64,000 nucleotides of DNA from JAHJQZ01 sp963676075 (GTDB lineage: Bacteria; Pseudomonadota; Alphaproteobacteria; Rhizobiales; Devosiaceae): the NCBI GenBank assembly GCA_963676075.2, contig CAXXNZ010000015.1, positions 1 through 64,000 of the forward strand, given 5' to 3'. Numbering within the stretch: position 1 is the stretch's first letter; the number at the start of each line of letters is the position of its first letter. Positions 18,105 to 29,903 of this stretch are shown piece after piece. The translations under genes and the position numbers were made by a program. A model generated the notes under the pieces. It worked only from the letters and a program-made list of their open reading frames with translations, ran no database searches and was not told the DNA's origin.

Positions 18105-19466
18105 ATGAGCGGATTGCATGTCATCATTCTGGCAGCGGGCGAAGGCACCCGCTTCAAGTCGACACTGCCCAAGGTGCTGCACAAGGTGGGCAATCTGCCC
18201 ATGGTCAACCATGTGATCCGGGCGGCAAATGACGCTGGCGCGCAGGCGCTAACCGTCGTTGTCGGTCCCGATCATGGCAATGTCGAAAAAGCGGTGCACG
18301 ACGTCGCACCCGATGCTGGTATCGTCCGGCAGACCGAACGGCTCGGAACCGGACATGCCGTACGGCAAGCGCAATCGGCTTATGCCTCGGCGAGCGAGAA
18401 CATCATCGTCCTTTATGGCGATGGACCGATGCTGCGTCCCGAGACGATCACGGCCATTGAAAAGCGGCTCGACGCCGGCGCCGATCTTGTTGTGGTTGGC
18501 TTCGAGCCAGCAGACCCGTTGCGCTACGGGCGCCTGCTCACCAGCAACGGGCAGTTGACCGCCATCCGCGAATTCAACGATGCGAGCGAGGACGAGCGCA
18601 AGGTCCGGCTCTGCAATTCAGGCATCATAGGCTTTCGGGCGGAGACGTTGCGCGGCGTCATTGACCGCATCGACAACAAGAACGCCAAAGGTGAGTACTA
18701 TCTGACTGACGCGGTTGAACTCGCCAATGCCGACGGCAGGCGGGTGGAATTCACGATTGCCGATGCCGAGGAGGTTCTGGGTGTCGACGACAGGGCGCGA
18801 CTCGCCCAGGCGGAATCGCTGTTCCAGCGAAACCGGCGCGCCGAATGCCTCGCGGCGGGCGTGACGCTCATTGATCCCGACACGGTCTATTTCTCGTACG
18901 ACACCGAGATCGCACCCGATGTCACCATCGAGCCGAGCGTCTTTTTCGGCCCCGGCGTTTCGATCGACAGCGGCGCCACAATCCGGGCCTTCAGTCACAT
19001 CGAGGCAGCCCATGTTGCCTCGGGGGCCATTATCGGACCGTTCGCGCGCTTGCGGCCCGGCGCAGATATCGCGACCAACGCCCATGTCGGCAATTTCTGC
19101 GAGGTCAAGAACGCGACGGTGGGCGAGGGCGCCAAGGTCAACCATTTGACTTACATCGGCGATGCCGAAATCGGCGCGCGCACCAATATCGGCGCGGGCA
19201 CCATCACCTGCAATTATGATGGGCTCAACAAGCACAGAACCATCATCGGCGCCGACAGTTTCATCGGCTCGGACAGCGCACTGGTAGCCCCTGTCACGAT
19301 CGGCAATGGCGCCTATGTCGCCACGGGCAGCGTCGTCACCGAGGACGTGCCGGCCAACGCCATGGCCATCGCCCGCGGACGCCAGGTCAACAAGCCCGAC
19401 TACGCGGAAAAGATCAGAGCCCGCAACCAAGCGTTCAAGGCGGCAAAAGCCAAGGGAAAAACCTGA
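18105..19466 (+). CDS. glmU: Bifunctional GlcNAc-1-phosphate uridylyltransferase / GlcN-1-P acetyltransferase
   Basis: GlmU acetylates glucosamine-1-phosphate and then couples it to UTP, giving UDP-GlcNAc for peptidoglycan and LPS. From the ATG at 18105, preceded by GGAG, it is 453 residues. The N-terminal uridylyltransferase loop is LAAGEGTRFKSTLPKVLH. The C-terminal half is a left-handed beta helix with hexapeptide repeats, including NFCEVKNATVGEGAKVNHL and NIGAGTITCNYDG. glmS starts one base after its stop, so two steps from fructose-6-phosphate to UDP-GlcNAc are encoded side by side. Confidence 0.97.
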   Translation: MSGLHVIILAAGEGTRFKSTLPKVLHKVGNLPMVNHVIRAANDAGAQALTVVVGPDHGNVEKAVHDVAPDAGIVRQTERLGTGHAVRQAQSAYASASENIIVLYGDGPMLRPETITAIEKRLDAGADLVVVGFEPADPLRYGRLLTSNGQLTAIREFNDASEDERKVRLCNSGIIGFRAETLRGVIDRIDNKNAKGEYYLTDAVELANADGRRVEFTIADAEEVLGVDDRARLAQAESLFQRNRRAECLAAGVTLIDPDTVYFSYDTEIAPDVTIEPSVFFGPGVSIDSGATIRAFSHIEAAHVASGAIIGPFARLRPGADIATNAHVGNFCEVKNATVGEGAKVNHLTYIGDAEIGARTNIGAGTITCNYDGLNKHRTIIGADSFIGSDSALVAPVTIGNGAYVATGSVVTEDVPANAMAIARGRQVNKPDYAEKIRARNQAFKAAKAKGKT

Positions 19467-19467
19467 T

Positions 19468-21294
19468 ATGTGCGGAATCGTCGGTATCATCGGCACGGCG
19501 CCGGTCGCGGATCGTCTCGTCATGGCGCTCAAGCGCCTCGAATACCGCGGTTACGACAGCGCCGGCGTGGCGACAATCGAGGATGGCGCCATCGTCAGGC
19601 GGCGGGCCGAGGGCAAGCTCGGCAATCTCGACGCCCGGCTGAAATCCGAGCCGCTTGGCGGCCTGACCGGCATTGGCCACACCCGCTGGGCCACCCATGG
19701 CGGACCGACCGAACGCAATGCCCATCCGCATGCCACCGAAAAGGTCGCCGTGGTGCATAACGGCATCATCGAGAATTACCGCGAGTTGCTCGCCGGTCTC
19801 GCCGAAGACGGCTATGTCCCCGACACCGAGACCGACACTGAATCGGTCGCCTTGATGGTCACGCGCGAGCTCGACAAGGGACTGACGACCGAAGAGGCGG
19901 TCGGCGCTATACTGCCGCGCCTGCGGGGCGCTTTCGGTCTGGTGTTCCTGTTCCGCGACGCACCGGACACGCTGATCGCCGCCCGTCAGGCCAGCCCGCT
20001 CGCCATCGGCCATGGCGAGGACGAGATGTATTTCGGCTCGGACGCCTATGCGCTCGCTGCCTTCACCAACCGCGTCACCTATCTCGAAGAGGGCGACTGG
20101 GCCGTGGTCAAGCCCGATTCCGTTGTGATCCGCACCTTCGACGGGAAACCGGTCGAGCGCCAGATGGTGATCTCCTCAGCCTCAGCCGCAGTCGCCGAGA
20201 AGGGCAATCACCGCCATTTCATGGCCAAGGAGATCTACGAGCAGCCCGAGGCCATCTCGCACGCCCTGGCGCATTACGTCGACATGGCCGACATGAGGGT
20301 GAAGTTCCACGAGAAGCTGCCGATCGATTTTGCCAAACTGACACGATTGACGCTGGTTGCCTGCGGCACCGCTTCCTACGCCGCAATGGTCGGCAAATAC
20401 TGGTTCGAACGCTATGCCCGCCTGCCGGTCGATGTCGATGTCGCCTCAGAATTCCGCTACCGCGAGCCAGTTCTGGCCGAAGGCGGTCTGTCGCTGTTCA
20501 TCTCGCAGTCCGGGGAAACGGCCGACACGCTGGCGGCCCTGCGCCATTGCGCTGCCGAGGGGCAAGCCATCGCCTCGATCGTCAATGTCGCCGAATCGAC
20601 CATCGCCCGCGAGTCGCAGGCCGTGTTCCCCATCCTGTGCGGTCCCGAAATCGGTGTTGCCTCGACCAAGGCCTTCACCGCGCAACTGACCGTGCTGGCG
20701 AGCCTTGCCATCGCGGCGGGCCGGGCTCGCGGCACCTTGAGCGAAGACGATGAACATCGGCTGGTTGAGGCGCTGGTGCATCTGCCATCGGCCATGGCCG
20801 AAACACTCAAGACCGAACCTCAGGTCGAGGAACTGGCCAAGCGCTTCCGACACGTGCGCGACGTGCTCTATCTCGGGCGCGGGCAGATGTTCCCGATTGC
20901 GCTCGAAGGCGCGCTCAAGCTCAAGGAAATCTCGTATATCCACGCCGAGGGCTATGCCGGCGGCGAGCTCAAGCATGGACCGATCGCCCTGATCGACGAG
21001 AACATGCCGGTCGTCGTCGTCGCGCCCTCGGACGCGCTGATGGAAAAGACACTATCCAACATGCAGGAAGTGGCGGCACGCGGCGGCAAGATCATCCTGA
21101 TAACCGATCAGCAGGGCGCCGATACCGTCGGCACGGATGTCGCCGACCTCATCCTGCTGCCCAAGGTCGACGAACTGGTCGCCCCGATCATCGCGGCGCT
21201 GCCGGTGCAGATGCTCGCCTATCACACGGCGGTGCAGATGGGCACCGATGTCGACCAGCCGCGCAATCTCGCCAAATCGGTGACCGTCGAATGA
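19468..21294 (+). CDS. glmS: Glutamine-fructose-6-phosphate aminotransferase (isomerising)
   Basis: GlmS makes glucosamine-6-phosphate from fructose-6-phosphate and glutamine, the entry step of amino-sugar synthesis. The 608-residue product starts MCGIVGIIG, with Cys2 as the glutaminase nucleophile after Met removal. The glutaminase motifs HTRWATHGGPT and HNGIIENYRELL follow. Two SIS domains hold sugar-binding segments such as SQSGETADTLAALR and the end LAKSVTVE. The length matches the family. It directly follows glmU, and a PfpI-like gene follows 16 bases later. No ribozyme-like leader is visible, as expected outside Gram-positives. Confidence 0.97.
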   Translation: MCGIVGIIGTAPVADRLVMALKRLEYRGYDSAGVATIEDGAIVRRRAEGKLGNLDARLKSEPLGGLTGIGHTRWATHGGPTERNAHPHATEKVAVVHNGIIENYRELLAGLAEDGYVPDTETDTESVALMVTRELDKGLTTEEAVGAILPRLRGAFGLVFLFRDAPDTLIAARQASPLAIGHGEDEMYFGSDAYALAAFTNRVTYLEEGDWAVVKPDSVVIRTFDGKPVERQMVISSASAAVAEKGNHRHFMAKEIYEQPEAISHALAHYVDMADMRVKFHEKLPIDFAKLTRLTLVACGTASYAAMVGKYWFERYARLPVDVDVASEFRYREPVLAEGGLSLFISQSGETADTLAALRHCAAEGQAIASIVNVAESTIARESQAVFPILCGPEIGVASTKAFTAQLTVLASLAIAAGRARGTLSEDDEHRLVEALVHLPSAMAETLKTEPQVEELAKRFRHVRDVLYLGRGQMFPIALEGALKLKEISYIHAEGYAGGELKHGPIALIDENMPVVVVAPSDALMEKTLSNMQEVAARGGKIILITDQQGADTVGTDVADLILLPKVDELVAPIIAALPVQMLAYHTAVQMGTDVDQPRNLAKSVTVE

Positions 21295-21310
21295 GCCGGA
21301 GGGCGCTGGC

Positions 21311-21898
21311 ATGAATGTCGGCATCTTCATCTATGATGATGCCGAGGTCATGGATTTTGCCGGGCCGTTCGAGGTGTTTTCGGTGGCCAGCCGCTTTTTG
21401 CCGGACGGCGAGAAATTCAAGGTCAGCCTGGTTGCCGAGCGGCAACACATCACGGCGCGCGGCGGTTTCAGGGTTGAGGCCGGTCACACCCTCGAGTCAT
21501 CCCCCGATTACGATCTGCTGATTGTTGTTGGCGGCGTTCATACGGCGGAAATGCGCAAGCCCCACGTGCTCGAGTGGATCGCCGCACAGTCGGGCAGGGC
21601 GCAATTGACCGCGTCAGTCTGTACCGGTGCTTTTCTTCTCGCGGCGGCGGGCGTGTTGACCGATCAGCGCGTCACCACCCATTGGGAGGATATTCCCGAA
21701 TTGCGCTCAAGCTTTCCCGCGCTCGACGTGGTCGAGGGGGTGCGCTGGGTGGATGACAACATCGTCACCTCGGCCGGCATCACCGCCGGCATCGACATGA
21801 GCCTTTATCTGGTCTCGAAACTGAAGGGCAGGGATCTGGCCGAGCGTGTGGCGCGACAGATGGATTTTGCCTGGACCGAGAACGGGGCTAACGCCTGA
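21311..21898 (+). CDS. DJ-1/PfpI family protein
   Basis: A 195-residue protein of the DJ-1/PfpI superfamily, cytoplasmic. The nucleophile elbow is seen as LTASVCTGAFLLAAAG with the cysteine at about residue 104, and an acidic residue sits early in DAEVMDFAGPFEVF. This arrangement is that of the GATase1-like/isocyanide-hydratase-like branch. Related domains also open AraC-type regulators, but no DNA-binding domain is attached here. The reaction cannot be assigned. It follows glmS by 16 bases and is probably co-transcribed. Confidence 0.85.
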   Translation: MNVGIFIYDDAEVMDFAGPFEVFSVASRFLPDGEKFKVSLVAERQHITARGGFRVEAGHTLESSPDYDLLIVVGGVHTAEMRKPHVLEWIAAQSGRAQLTASVCTGAFLLAAAGVLTDQRVTTHWEDIPELRSSFPALDVVEGVRWVDDNIVTSAGITAGIDMSLYLVSKLKGRDLAERVARQMDFAWTENGANA

Positions 21899-22034
21899 AT
21901 GCCCCAATCACACGATTGGCTCGGAAGGCTTCCAGTGGCGCCTGACGAAGCTGAACAAACCTGCTCGTGCCGTATTGGCGAAACGTCACACCTGCCCCAT
22001 ATAGTTCGAACCCGCCAAGATCGAGGACAATGAC

Positions 22035-22763
22035 GTGACCGAGCCGGACCCCTCCCACGAGCACCACGCCATCCCTGCCGTGCACCTGACCCCGGGGCGC
22101 CGGATCGTCAATTATTTCCTCACCGGTCTCGTCATTGCCGGCCCGATCGGCATCACGCTGTATATCGCCTGGTGGGTGATCGGGGTTATCGACGACCTCG
22201 TCACGCCGTTCCTGCCGCGGGCGTTCAACCCAAGCACCTATCTGCCGTTCGAGATCCCTGGTTTCGGGCTGATCGTGGCCCTGGTGACCATAACGCTTCT
22301 CGGCTTTCTCGCTGCCAATCTTGTCGGCCGCTCGCTGGTTCAGCTCGGCGAACGGGTCCTGAGCCGCGTGCCGATGGTCTCGACCGTCTACAAGGCCCTC
22401 AAGCAGATTTTCGAGACCGTGGTGCATCAGTCGGCCCAGAGCTTCAAGCAGGTCGGACTGATCCAGTATCCGCGCCAGGGCCTGTGGGCCATCGTGTTGA
22501 TTTCGACCGAAGCCAAGGGCGAGATCGCCGAAAAGGTCGAGGGCGATGGTGCGTTGAGCGTGTTCCTGCCGACGACGCCGAACCCGACGTCGGGCTTCCT
22601 GCTATTCGTGCCGCGCAACGAGATCATCATTCTCGACATGAGCATCGAGGATGCCGCCAAGCTCATCGTTTCGGCCGGACTGGTATCGCCGCAGTACCAG
22701 AAACAGACCAAGGAACTCGCCGACGAGGCACTGGCCAAGGCGGCGGCACAAAAGGCGAGCTGA
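22035..22763 (+). CDS. DUF502 family membrane protein
   Basis: A 242-residue protein starting at a GTG preceded by GAGGA. It has two hydrophobic helices (NYFLTGLVIAGPIGITLYIA and GLIVALVTITLLGFLAANLV) and then the conserved DUF502 core: RVPMVSTVYKALKQIFETV, FLPTTPNPTSGFLLFVP and MSIEDAAKLIVSAGLVSP. The family is widespread in bacteria and has no established biochemical role. In Rhizobiales it is often near recG, as here, where recG is convergent. Confidence 0.9.
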   Translation: MTEPDPSHEHHAIPAVHLTPGRRIVNYFLTGLVIAGPIGITLYIAWWVIGVIDDLVTPFLPRAFNPSTYLPFEIPGFGLIVALVTITLLGFLAANLVGRSLVQLGERVLSRVPMVSTVYKALKQIFETVVHQSAQSFKQVGLIQYPRQGLWAIVLISTEAKGEIAEKVEGDGALSVFLPTTPNPTSGFLLFVPRNEIIILDMSIEDAAKLIVSAGLVSPQYQKQTKELADEALAKAAAQKAS

Positions 22764-22919
22764 GCGCAAAAAGACTTTCATGTTTTGACGGAAATGCTTG
22801 CCCGAAGCACCTCGTCATTCCCGATCTGCCGGGGGTGACGAGAGGAAAGACAGTCCTCAGCGCCAGCGGACAAACCGTCTGTCGATGCCGTTTGAATCTG
22901 AATCGATCGAGGCCCGCGG

Positions 22920-25028
<2,109 letters not shown>

Positions 25029-25170
25029 GACGATTCCGTGTGTGTTGTTCGATGCCAGCTTAGCGCGACGCTGCGCCGCCGGCAAAAGGCTGACAAGCGG
25101 TCATCAACGGTCTAAAACGACCGCGCTCATTGCGCCGAATCCCGCCGCGATGGGCTTTTGTGCGCCCAGA

Positions 25171-25215
25171 GCATGATCCCGAAAAGTGGAAACCGGTTTT
25201 CGGACAAGATCATGC
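25171..25215. repeat. Rhizobiales-type palindromic intergenic repeat, copy 2
   Basis: GCATGATC and GATCATGC arms enclose CCGAAAA-GTGGAAACC-GGTTTTCGG. It is the cleanest of three related copies in the window (others at 1112-1180 and 55141-55201). It lies upstream of sdhE between divergent genes. Confidence 0.75.
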
Positions 25216-25242
25216 GGCACCAGATTTGCGAAAGTTCGCCCG

Positions 25243-25515
25243 ATGACTGATCCGCTCGAAGCCACCCGCAAGCGCCTTTTCTACCGCGCCCACCATCGCG
25301 GCACCAAGGAGATGGATCTTGTGCTCGGCAGTTTCGCCGAGAAGCATCTGTCCACCTACGATGCGGTCGGGTTGGAGCGCTTTGCAGAGATTCTTGAAGA
25401 ATCGGACGCCGACTTCCTCAATTGGGTGACAGGTCAGGCGCCGGTTCCGGACGACGATGCCGGCGGGATGATCGCCGCAATCGTTGCCTTTGCCAATGAA
25501 AGGCTCGGACGATGA
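25243..25515 (+). CDS. sdhE: Succinate dehydrogenase assembly factor SdhE (FAD assembly factor)
   Basis: A 90-residue protein of the SdhE/Sdh5 (former DUF339) family, which promotes covalent FAD attachment to the flavoprotein subunit of succinate dehydrogenase. The diagnostic motif RAHHRGTKEMDLVLGSFA includes the RGxxE signature, and LNWVTGQ lies later. I chose the ATG at 25243 (MTDPLEATRKRLFYRAHHRG) because the family begins there; the longer frame runs through a repeat. Its last codons overlap the mfd start by four bases, the usual arrangement in Rhizobiales. Confidence 0.95.
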   Translation: MTDPLEATRKRLFYRAHHRGTKEMDLVLGSFAEKHLSTYDAVGLERFAEILEESDADFLNWVTGQAPVPDDDAGGMIAAIVAFANERLGR

Positions 25516-28500
25516 ACCCGGTCAGCGCCGGCCTTTCGGTCATCGGCAATGTTCCCGAAGGCATGCAGCCTTTCATTTTGGCGCGGCTCGTCGAGCGGGC
25601 GCTGTCTGAAGGCGCAACGGGACCGGCCTCGCTGGTCTTTGTCGCCCGCGATGGACGCCGCATGCAGCGGCTTGCCGATGTCCTGCCGGCGCTGATGCCG
25701 GGCCACACCATCCTGACGCTACCTGCTTGGGACTGTCTGCCCTACGACCGTGTTTCCCCCAACGCGGTGACGCTATCGGCGCGCATGGCGACGCTGGCGG
25801 CACTGACCGATCCGATGACCAAAGGCGCGATCGTCCTGACCAGCGTCAATGCGCTCGTCCAGGCGCTTCCGCCGCGCGATGTGGTCGCCACCATGTCGTT
25901 CTCGGCCAAAGCTGGGGCGGTGGTCGACAGCGAACGTCTGATCGGCTGGGCTGCTGGCAACGGTTACCTGCGCGTGCCGACGGTGCGGGAGGCCGGCGAA
26001 TATGCCGTGCGCGGCGGTCTGGTCGACCTGTTCGCCGCCGGCATGGAAGCGCCGCTGAGGTTCGATTTCTTCGGCTCCACGCTTGAAACCATCCGCAGCT
26101 TCGATCCCGAAAGCCAGCGCAGCACCGGCTCGCTCAAATCGATCTCGCTGTCGCCGATGAGCGAGGTCATGCTGACCCCGGAGACGATCCGGCATTTCCG
26201 TGGCCGCTACACCGCCAGTTTTGGCGGCAACACCGCCGACGACCAGCTTTATGCCGCCATCAGCGCCGGCCAGCGCTTCCCCGGCATGGAGCACTGGCTG
26301 CCGTTTTTCTACGACAGGCTCGCCCCGCTCGTTGCCTATACCGGATCGGCGCAATTCGTCTTCGATGATCAATCCGATCACGCGCTTTCCGAGCGCCAGG
26401 ATCAGGTCGCCGACTATTACGAAGCCCGCGAGAGCGCCCGCACCGGCGACAACCCTGCCGGCGCGACAGTCTACAAGCCGGTGCCGGCGGAAACGCTTTA
26501 TCAGATGTCGGCCGGTCTCGCGGCGCTGGCCGGTGGCCATGGCGTTGTCCTGTCGCCCTTTGCCAGCGAAGACGGCAGTGAGAATGCCGGCGGGCGCATG
26601 CCGCCGAGCTTTGCCGCCGAGCGCAGCGCGGCGGACACCAATCTGTTCGAAGCGGTGGTCAAGCTCATCGGCGAGCGCGGCAAAAAGGGCCAGCGCGTCG
26701 TTGTTGCCGCCTGGTCAGAAGGCACCCGCGAACGGTTGATGCAATTGCTGACCGATCACGGCCTGACGCGGACAAAAAAAGCTGAAAGCTGGCGCGACGC
26801 CGAAATGACGCCGCCCGGCACTACTGCTTTCGTGACGCTCGAACTCGAGACCGGCTACGAGACCGATGCGATCCTGGTCTTGTCCGAACAGGACATCCTC
26901 GGCGAACGCATCATCCGTCATGCGCGGCGCAAGAAGGCCGAAAATGCCCTGACCGAGGCGTCGAGCCTCGCCGCCGGCGATCTCGTCGTCCATGTCGAGC
27001 ACGGTATTGGACGTTTTCTTGGTCTGAAGGCCATCGAAGCGGCTGGCGCGCCGCATGATTGCGTCGAGATCGAATATGCCGGGCAGACCAAGCTCTATCT
27101 GCCGGTCGAGAATATCGAGCTTCTGACGCGCTACGGCTCGGATGCCGAGCATGTCGAACTCGACCGGCTCGGTGGCGTCGCCTGGCAGGCCAAGAAGGCC
27201 AAGCTCAAGCAGCGCATCCGCGACATGGCCGAGCAGCTCATCAAGATCGCGGCGCAGCGCGAACTGGCCCATGTCGAGCCGATCGATCTGCCCTCAGGGA
27301 TCTATGACGAATTCGCCGCCCGCTTCCCCTATGAGGAAACTGAAGACCAGCTCGCGTCGATCTCCCAGATCTTCGAGGACATGACCGAAGGCCGGGTGAT
27401 GGATCGCCTGGTGTGCGGCGATGTCGGCTTCGGCAAGACCGAGGTTGCGCTGCGCGCCGCCTTCGCGGTGGCGATGTCGGGCCGGCAGGTGGCGGTGGTC
27501 GTGCCGACGACGCTTCTGGCCCGCCAGCATTTCAAGACCTTTTCCGAACGCTTTGCCGGCCTGCCGGTCCGGCTGGCCCAGGCATCGCGCCTGGTGTCGA
27601 ATTCCGATCTGCGCGCCGCCAAGCAGGGCATTGCCGACGGTACGGTCGATATCATCGTCGGCACGCATGCGCTTTTGGGCAAATCGATCAAGTTCCGCGA
27701 CCTCGGTCTGCTGATCGTCGATGAGGAGCAGCATTTCGGCGTGGCTCACAAGGAACGGCTGAAGGAGCTGAAGGCCAATGTCCATGTGCTGACGCTGACG
27801 GCGACACCGATCCCGCGCACGCTGCAACTGGCGCTTGCCGGTGTCCGCGACCTGTCGCTTCTGGCAACGCCCCCGATCGACCGGTTGGCCATTCGCACCT
27901 TCGTATCGCCCTTCGATTCGCTGACCGTCAGGGAGGCGCTGCTGCGTGAGAAATATCGCGGCGGACAGGCTTTCTATGTCGTGCCGCGCATCAAGGACCA
28001 GCCCGAGATTGCCGAGTTCCTGAAAACCCAGGTGCCCGAGGTCAGTTTTGTCGTTGCCAATGGCCAGATGGCGCCGGGTCAGCTCGACGACATCATGAAC
28101 GCCTTCTACGACGGGCGGTTCGATGTGCTGGTGGCAACGACCATCGTCGAATCGGGTCTGGACATTCCAAACGCCAACACGCTGATCGTCCACCGCGCCG
28201 ACAATTTCGGCCTGGCCCAGCTCTATCAGATCCGTGGCCGCATCGGTCGGTCCAAGACCCGCGCCTATGCGCTGTTCACGGTGCCGGCCGACCGTAAGCT
28301 GACCGACACGGCCCAGCGGCGCCTGCAGGTGCTGCAATCTCTCGAATCGCTCGGTGCCGGCTTCCAACTGGCCAGCCACGACCTCGATATCCGCGGGGCA
28401 GGGAACCTGCTCGGCGAGGAACAGTCGGGCAATATCCGCGAGGTTGGCTACGAGCTCTACCAATCGATGCTGGAAGAGGCGGTGGCGAGCCTTGGCGGCG

Positions 28501-29003
28501 AGGGCGAGGCGGTCGACGCCGGCGAATGGTCGCCGCAGATCTCGCTCGGCATGCCGGTGATGATCCCCGAGCACTACGTCCCCGACCTGCAGGTTAGGAT
28601 GCAGCTTTACCGGCGCCTCGGCGATCTGACCGAAACGCGCGAGATCGATGCCTTCGGTGCCGAGCTGATCGACCGATTCGGCCCGCTGCCCGAAGAGGTG
28701 ACGGCGCTTTTGAAGGTCGTTGTCGTCAAGGCGCTGTGCCGGGCCGCCAATATCGAGCGCGTCGAGGCCGGCCCAAAGGGTGCGGTCATTTCGCTCAGAA
28801 ACAATGCCTTCGCCAACCCGGCTGGTCTTGTGTCTCTGGTGTCCGATCCGACCCAGATGGTCCGCCTCAAGCCCGATCAGAAGCTGGTTTTCTCCCGCAA
28901 CTGGCCCGAGCCGGAGCAACGACTCAAGGGAACAGCAGCAATTCTCAACCGGCTCGTCACTCTTGCCAATGAGGGCGCGACGCCGAAAAGCGTAGCCGGA
29001 TAA
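25512..29003 (+). CDS. mfd: Transcription-repair coupling factor Mfd
   Basis: Mfd pushes RNA polymerase stalled at DNA lesions off the template and recruits UvrA. The 1163-residue product has the expected order. There is a UvrB-like N-terminal region, then the RNA-polymerase interaction domain near 490-560 (LVVHVEHGIGRFLGLKAIE). A RecG-like helicase core follows with GDVGFGKTEVALRAAF, VDEEQHFGVAHKERLK, TATPIPRTLQLALAGVRDLS and QIRGRIGRSKTRAYA. A C-terminal TRCF domain completes it. Translation is coupled to sdhE by a four-base overlap. Confidence 0.97.
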   Translation: MNPVSAGLSVIGNVPEGMQPFILARLVERALSEGATGPASLVFVARDGRRMQRLADVLPALMPGHTILTLPAWDCLPYDRVSPNAVTLSARMATLAALTDPMTKGAIVLTSVNALVQALPPRDVVATMSFSAKAGAVVDSERLIGWAAGNGYLRVPTVREAGEYAVRGGLVDLFAAGMEAPLRFDFFGSTLETIRSFDPESQRSTGSLKSISLSPMSEVMLTPETIRHFRGRYTASFGGNTADDQLYAAISAGQRFPGMEHWLPFFYDRLAPLVAYTGSAQFVFDDQSDHALSERQDQVADYYEARESARTGDNPAGATVYKPVPAETLYQMSAGLAALAGGHGVVLSPFASEDGSENAGGRMPPSFAAERSAADTNLFEAVVKLIGERGKKGQRVVVAAWSEGTRERLMQLLTDHGLTRTKKAESWRDAEMTPPGTTAFVTLELETGYETDAILVLSEQDILGERIIRHARRKKAENALTEASSLAAGDLVVHVEHGIGRFLGLKAIEAAGAPHDCVEIEYAGQTKLYLPVENIELLTRYGSDAEHVELDRLGGVAWQAKKAKLKQRIRDMAEQLIKIAAQRELAHVEPIDLPSGIYDEFAARFPYEETEDQLASISQIFEDMTEGRVMDRLVCGDVGFGKTEVALRAAFAVAMSGRQVAVVVPTTLLARQHFKTFSERFAGLPVRLAQASRLVSNSDLRAAKQGIADGTVDIIVGTHALLGKSIKFRDLGLLIVDEEQHFGVAHKERLKELKANVHVLTLTATPIPRTLQLALAGVRDLSLLATPPIDRLAIRTFVSPFDSLTVREALLREKYRGGQAFYVVPRIKDQPEIAEFLKTQVPEVSFVVANGQMAPGQLDDIMNAFYDGRFDVLVATTIVESGLDIPNANTLIVHRADNFGLAQLYQIRGRIGRSKTRAYALFTVPADRKLTDTAQRRLQVLQSLESLGAGFQLASHDLDIRGAGNLLGEEQSGNIREVGYELYQSMLEEAVASLGGEGEAVDAGEWSPQISLGMPVMIPEHYVPDLQVRMQLYRRLGDLTETREIDAFGAELIDRFGPLPEEVTALLKVVVVKALCRAANIERVEAGPKGAVISLRNNAFANPAGLVSLVSDPTQMVRLKPDQKLVFSRNWPEPEQRLKGTAAILNRLVTLANEGATPKSVAG

Positions 29004-29106
29004 TCCATTGGAAAGCCCCGGTGGTCATGTTATTGCCCGATTTCCTGCCTTCAAACCGACATCAATGAACGGCAGTGTCTTCCCGAACCGAACCACGGAT
29101 ACAGTT

Positions 29107-29847
29107 ATGACAGCGAAACGCGCGCTCGGCCTCGTGATGGTCTGGATCGCCTTCCTGCTTGCGCCCACCGCGGGCTTTGCCCAGGACAACACCGGTGACG
29201 CCGCCACTCCGGCGCCGGCCACCCCACCCAGCGCGGATGCCCCGGCGGCAGGAACCTCGGACGCCAAAGCACCGGAGCCGCTTCCCTGGCTCAAGTTCTG
29301 TGGCGATCTGCCCGACGGCAAGGGGCAGTTGTGCCTGGTGCGTCAGTTGGTCTTTGCCCAGAACCAGCCGATTGCCCGCTTCATCCTCAGGAACAACCCC
29401 GAGGACAAGTCTCCGCTGCTCGTCATGGCCTCCATGCCGCTCGGCGTGACGCTGCCCTATGGGCTGCGGCTGCAGATCGACAATGGCCGCGAACTGGCGC
29501 TTCCCTACATCGCCTGCGATTCGCAGATGTGCAACGTGCGCACCTCGGTCGACGATTCCTTCGTCAACAGCCTCAAGCGCGGCGCCATCCTCAAGCTCAA
29601 GGCCAAGAATGCCCGCGGTGACGACGTGACCGTCGAAATCGATCTTCAGGGCTTCACTGCCGTTTACGAAGGCGACAAGTACGTCTCGCTCACCGACGCG
29701 CAGGCGCCCCAGCAGCCGAACACGGCGACCGAAAAGCTCGGTCAAGCGGTTCAGGATCTCGCCGAACAGATTCGTCGCGAGAAAGAAGGCGGCTCGGACG
29801 CCGCTGCGCCGGCAACCGATGCGCCGGCTGCTTCGGCGGACAACTAA
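29107..29847 (+). CDS. Invasion-associated locus B (IalB) family protein
   Basis: A secreted protein of 246 residues from the ATG at 29107. MTAKRALGLVMVWIAFLLAP plus TAGFAQD is a clear signal peptide, which is why I prefer this start over in-frame codons upstream. A Pro/Ala-rich linker follows, then the IalB domain: four cysteines in pairs (FCGDLPDGKGQLC and IACDSQMC) and QNQPIARFILR. The family was named in Bartonella but is widespread in free-living Rhizobiales; its role is not settled. An intrinsic terminator follows. Confidence 0.9.
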   Translation: MTAKRALGLVMVWIAFLLAPTAGFAQDNTGDAATPAPATPPSADAPAAGTSDAKAPEPLPWLKFCGDLPDGKGQLCLVRQLVFAQNQPIARFILRNNPEDKSPLLVMASMPLGVTLPYGLRLQIDNGRELALPYIACDSQMCNVRTSVDDSFVNSLKRGAILKLKAKNARGDDVTVEIDLQGFTAVYEGDKYVSLTDAQAPQQPNTATEKLGQAVQDLAEQIRREKEGGSDAAAPATDAPAASADN

Positions 29848-29879
29848 CGGCTCGTCAAACTAACGACACATCAGTTCAA

Positions 29880-29903
29880 GGGGCGCTCAGGCGCCCCTTT
29901 TTA
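29880..29903 (+). terminator. Intrinsic terminator after the IalB gene
   Basis: GGGGCGC at 29880-29886 pairs with GCGCCCC at 29891-29897 around a TCAG loop and is followed directly by TTTTT. This is a textbook rho-independent terminator for the plus-strand gene. It runs up to the end of the convergent monooxygenase gene. Confidence 0.9.
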